Shown: positions 32,148 to 34,073 of the stretch, piece by piece
Layout of the letters: every line of letters starts with the position of its first letter
Numbering within the stretch: position 1 is the first letter of the stretch
NCBI RefSeq assembly: GCF_021602345.1
Contig: NZ_BQID01000028.1
Location: 1 to 34,073 of the forward strand
DNA length: 34,073 nucleotides
Reading direction: 5' to 3'
Source: Pseudomonas pharyngis
GTDB taxonomy: Bacteria > Pseudomonadota > Gammaproteobacteria > Pseudomonadales > Pseudomonadaceae
The notes under the pieces: model-generated
Seen by the model: only the letters and a program-made list of their open reading frames with translations
Told to the model about the DNA's origin: nothing
The model's database searches: none
Translations under genes and position numbers: made by a program

Positions 32148-32816
32148 ATGCGCTTGCTTCTGGTGGAAGACCACGTACCGCTGGCCGACGAACTGCTCGC
32201 CGGCCTGCAACGTCAGGGCTACGCGGTAGACTGGCTGGCGGACGGGCGCGATGCGGTCTATCAGGGCAGCAGCGAGCCCTATGACCTGATCGTCCTCGAC
32301 CTCGGTCTGCCCGGCGTGCCGGGGCTTGAGGTGCTGGCGCAGTGGCGTGCCGGCGGTCTGACGATTCCGGTGCTGATCCTCACCGCCCGCGATTCCTGGG
32401 CCGAGCGTATCGAAGGCCTGAAGGCCGGTGCCGACGATTACCTGACCAAACCCTTCCATCCGGAAGAGCTGTATTTGCGCATCCAGTCGCTGCTGCGCCG
32501 TTCCAAGGGCCAGGCCAACCAACCGACGCTCAAGGCCGCAGGACTGCACCTGGACGAGGGCCGCCAGTGTGTCGTGCGCGACGGCGCCGATATTCAGCTG
32601 ACCGCTGCCGAATTCCGTCTGCTGCGCTACTTCATGCTGCACCCGGAACAGATCCTCTCCAAAAGCCACCTCGCCGAACACCTCTACGACGGTGAGACCG
32701 AGCGCGATTCCAACGTGCTGGAAGTTCACGTCAATCACCTGCGACGCAAGCTCGGCAAGAGCGTGATCGAAACCCGTCGCGGTCAGGGTTATCTGTTTGG
32801 CGGACAGGCTTCGTGA
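32148..32816 (+). CDS. bqsR: OmpR/PhoB-family response regulator, BqsR/CarR-like
   Basis: A 222-residue regulator: receiver domain with acidic pocket (Glu7, Asp8), phospho-acceptor Asp51 ([10 protein letters not shown]), Thr79 and Lys101 (TKPFHPEE), then a winged-helix DNA-binding domain (about 128-220; [16 protein letters not shown] and [15 protein letters not shown]). The kinase gene overlaps its stop by 4 bases. The bqsR assignment rests on the two PepSY genes upstream and on resemblance to the P. aeruginosa protein from memory; the family call itself is firm. Confidence 0.85.
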   Translation: MRLLLVEDHVPLADELLAGLQRQGYAVDWLADGRDAVYQGSSEPYDLIVLDLGLPGVPGLEVLAQWRAGGLTIPVLILTARDSWAERIEGLKAGADDYLTKPFHPEELYLRIQSLLRRSKGQANQPTLKAAGLHLDEGRQCVVRDGADIQLTAAEFRLLRYFMLHPEQILSKSHLAEHLYDGETERDSNVLEVHVNHLRRKLGKSVIETRRGQGYLFGGQAS

Positions 32817-34073
32817 GATCGATCCAGCGCCGCTTGAGCCTGGGGTTGATCAGCGTGCTGGTGGTCGTCGGTGTGCTGCTGGCACAAACCAGCCTGTGGC
32901 TCTTCGAAGTGGGATTGCAGCGCTATCTCGAATCCGGATTGCGCAACGACAGCGAAAGTCTGCTGGTGGCGCTGGTTCGCGGCCCGCAAGGCTTGCAGCT
33001 GGATGAGCGGCACTTGTCGCCGGCCTACCAGCGACCGTTTTCCGGGCATTACTTCCGCATCGACTTCGCCGACAGCCATTGGCGCTCCCGCTCGTTGTGG
33101 GATCAGGATCTGCCGTTGCTCGAACGCTCCGGCCTGCACAGCAACCTGCAACTGGGGCCGGACGGCCAGCAATTGCTGGTACTGCGCTCGGACTATCGAC
33201 GGCTCGGTCAGTCGATTTCCATCAGCGTGGCTCAGGATTACACGCCGGTGCGCGAGAGTTTCCAGCGCATGCGCCAGATCGGCCTCGGCCTCGGTTTGGC
33301 CGGGTTGCTGCTGATTCTGTTGTTGCAACGTCTGACCGTGCGCCGCGCGTTGCGGCCGCTGGAAAAGGCCCGCGAGCAGATCGCCCAGTTGCAGCAGGGC
33401 CAGCGTTCGCAACTCGATGAACAAGTGCCGGCGGAACTGGAACCGCTGGTGGCGCAGATCAACCATTTGCTGGCGCACACTGAAGACAGCCTGAAGCGTT
33501 CGCGCAATGCCCTAGGCAATCTCGGGCATGCGCTGAAAACCCCGTTGGCGGTGCTGTTGAGTCTGGCGTCGAGTGAACGGCTCGACGCGCACCCGGAACT
33601 GCGCAAGATCCTCAAGGAACAACTGGAGCAGGTTCAGCAACGACTGAACCGCGAGCTCAACCGTGCGCGGCTCTCTGGCGATGCGTTGCCGGGAGCGCTG
33701 TTCGATTGCGACGCCGAGCTGCCGGGGTTGCTGTCGACGTTGAACATGATCCATGGCGAGCATCTGGAGCTGAGTTACGTGGCGCCGCCGGGCCTGCAAT
33801 TGCCGTGGGATCGTGAGGACCTGCTGGAACTGCTCGGTAACCTGCTGGACAACGCCTGCAAATGGGCGGATGCCGAGGTGCGGCTGAGTGTGGTCGAAAC
33901 GGCTGATGGTTTTGTGCTGAGTGTGGAAGACGACGGGCCGGGAATTCCCGAGGCGCAGCGGGCTCAGGTATTCAGCCGGGGGACGCGGCTGGATGAGCAG
34001 ACCCATGGGCATGGCTTGGGGCTGGGGATTGTGCGCGACATCGTCGACACCTGGGGCGGGGTGCTGGTGCTGG
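32813..34073 (+). CDS. bqsS: Sensor histidine kinase, BqsS/CarS-like (3' end outside window)
   Basis: 420 residues are visible and nearly complete. TM1 at about 9-31, a periplasmic domain at about 32-150 (containing RNDSE at 44-48 and SGHYFRIDF), TM2 at about 155-171, a HAMP-like linker, then a dimerisation domain with His239 in [10 protein letters not shown] and an ATPase domain with the N box (LLDNACKWA), DDGPGIP and GLGLGIV. The start is GTG at 32813, overlapping the regulator's TGA (GTGA). The sensed ligand may be ferrous iron by analogy with BqsS, but the reported RExxE iron motif is not exactly present. Confidence 0.85.
   Translation, partial: MRSIQRRLSLGLISVLVVVGVLLAQTSLWLFEVGLQRYLESGLRNDSESLLVALVRGPQGLQLDERHLSPAYQRPFSGHYFRIDFADSHWRSRSLWDQDLPLLERSGLHSNLQLGPDGQQLLVLRSDYRRLGQSISISVAQDYTPVRESFQRMRQIGLGLGLAGLLLILLLQRLTVRRALRPLEKAREQIAQLQQGQRSQLDEQVPAELEPLVAQINHLLAHTEDSLKRSRNALGNLGHALKTPLAVLLSLASSERLDAHPELRKILKEQLEQVQQRLNRELNRARLSGDALPGALFDCDAELPGLLSTLNMIHGEHLELSYVAPPGLQLPWDREDLLELLGNLLDNACKWADAEVRLSVVETADGFVLSVEDDGPGIPEAQRAQVFSRGTRLDEQTHGHGLGLGIVRDIVDTWGGVLVL

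Overview
The window is GC-rich, densely coded DNA that looks like a Pseudomonas chromosome, most likely from the P. fluorescens group. The evidence is GTGGGAGC-type REP elements between genes, two iron-type ECF sigma/anti-sigma/TonB-receptor systems, a codBA operon, and a two-PepSY-plus-two-component operon resembling P. aeruginosa bqsPQRS. I see no tRNA, rRNA, CRISPR, prophage or transposase. Identifications rest on reading motifs and recalled family sequences, not on database searches.

Layout: 1-4216 holds a truncated LysR regulator, a divergent pair (HAD-type dehalogenase-like hydrolase and class II aldolase-like protein), and a membrane diguanylate cyclase that probably starts at TTG. 4277-8639 (minus strand) is a surface-signalling system: ECF sigma factor, FecR-like anti-sigma, TonB-dependent receptor, then a small glycine-rich secreted protein. 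8880-12035 has an AhpD-like protein converging on an EmrAB-type efflux operon. 12273-18564 is a two-partner secretion locus: an FhaC-type outer-membrane transporter and a compact 1489-residue filamentous-haemagglutinin-like exoprotein. A 59-codon ORF over a strong hairpin follows it, and then a ferric-citrate-type fecI-fecR-fecA cluster (18843-22889).

23004-26149 contains an MFS transporter, a divergent diaminopimelate-epimerase-like protein in which both catalytic cysteines are serine, and a carboxymuconolactone-decarboxylase-like protein. An almost perfect lux box sits between the last two, which converge. 26264-28784 is codB-codA; the deaminase has an altered active-site loop. Next come an alpha/beta hydrolase with an aspartate nucleophile, queD, and a patatin-like hydrolase. 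The right end is a divergent operon of two paralogous periplasmic PepSY proteins, an OmpR-type regulator and a sensor kinase that runs off the window.

Themes: much of the window concerns the envelope and iron (two ECF receptor systems, two-partner secretion, a possible iron-sensing two-component system, efflux). The points I would look at first are the orphan lux box, the serine-substituted epimerase homologue, the deaminase loop, the small ORF/hairpin after the exoprotein gene, and the fecA-like ECF promoter motifs.
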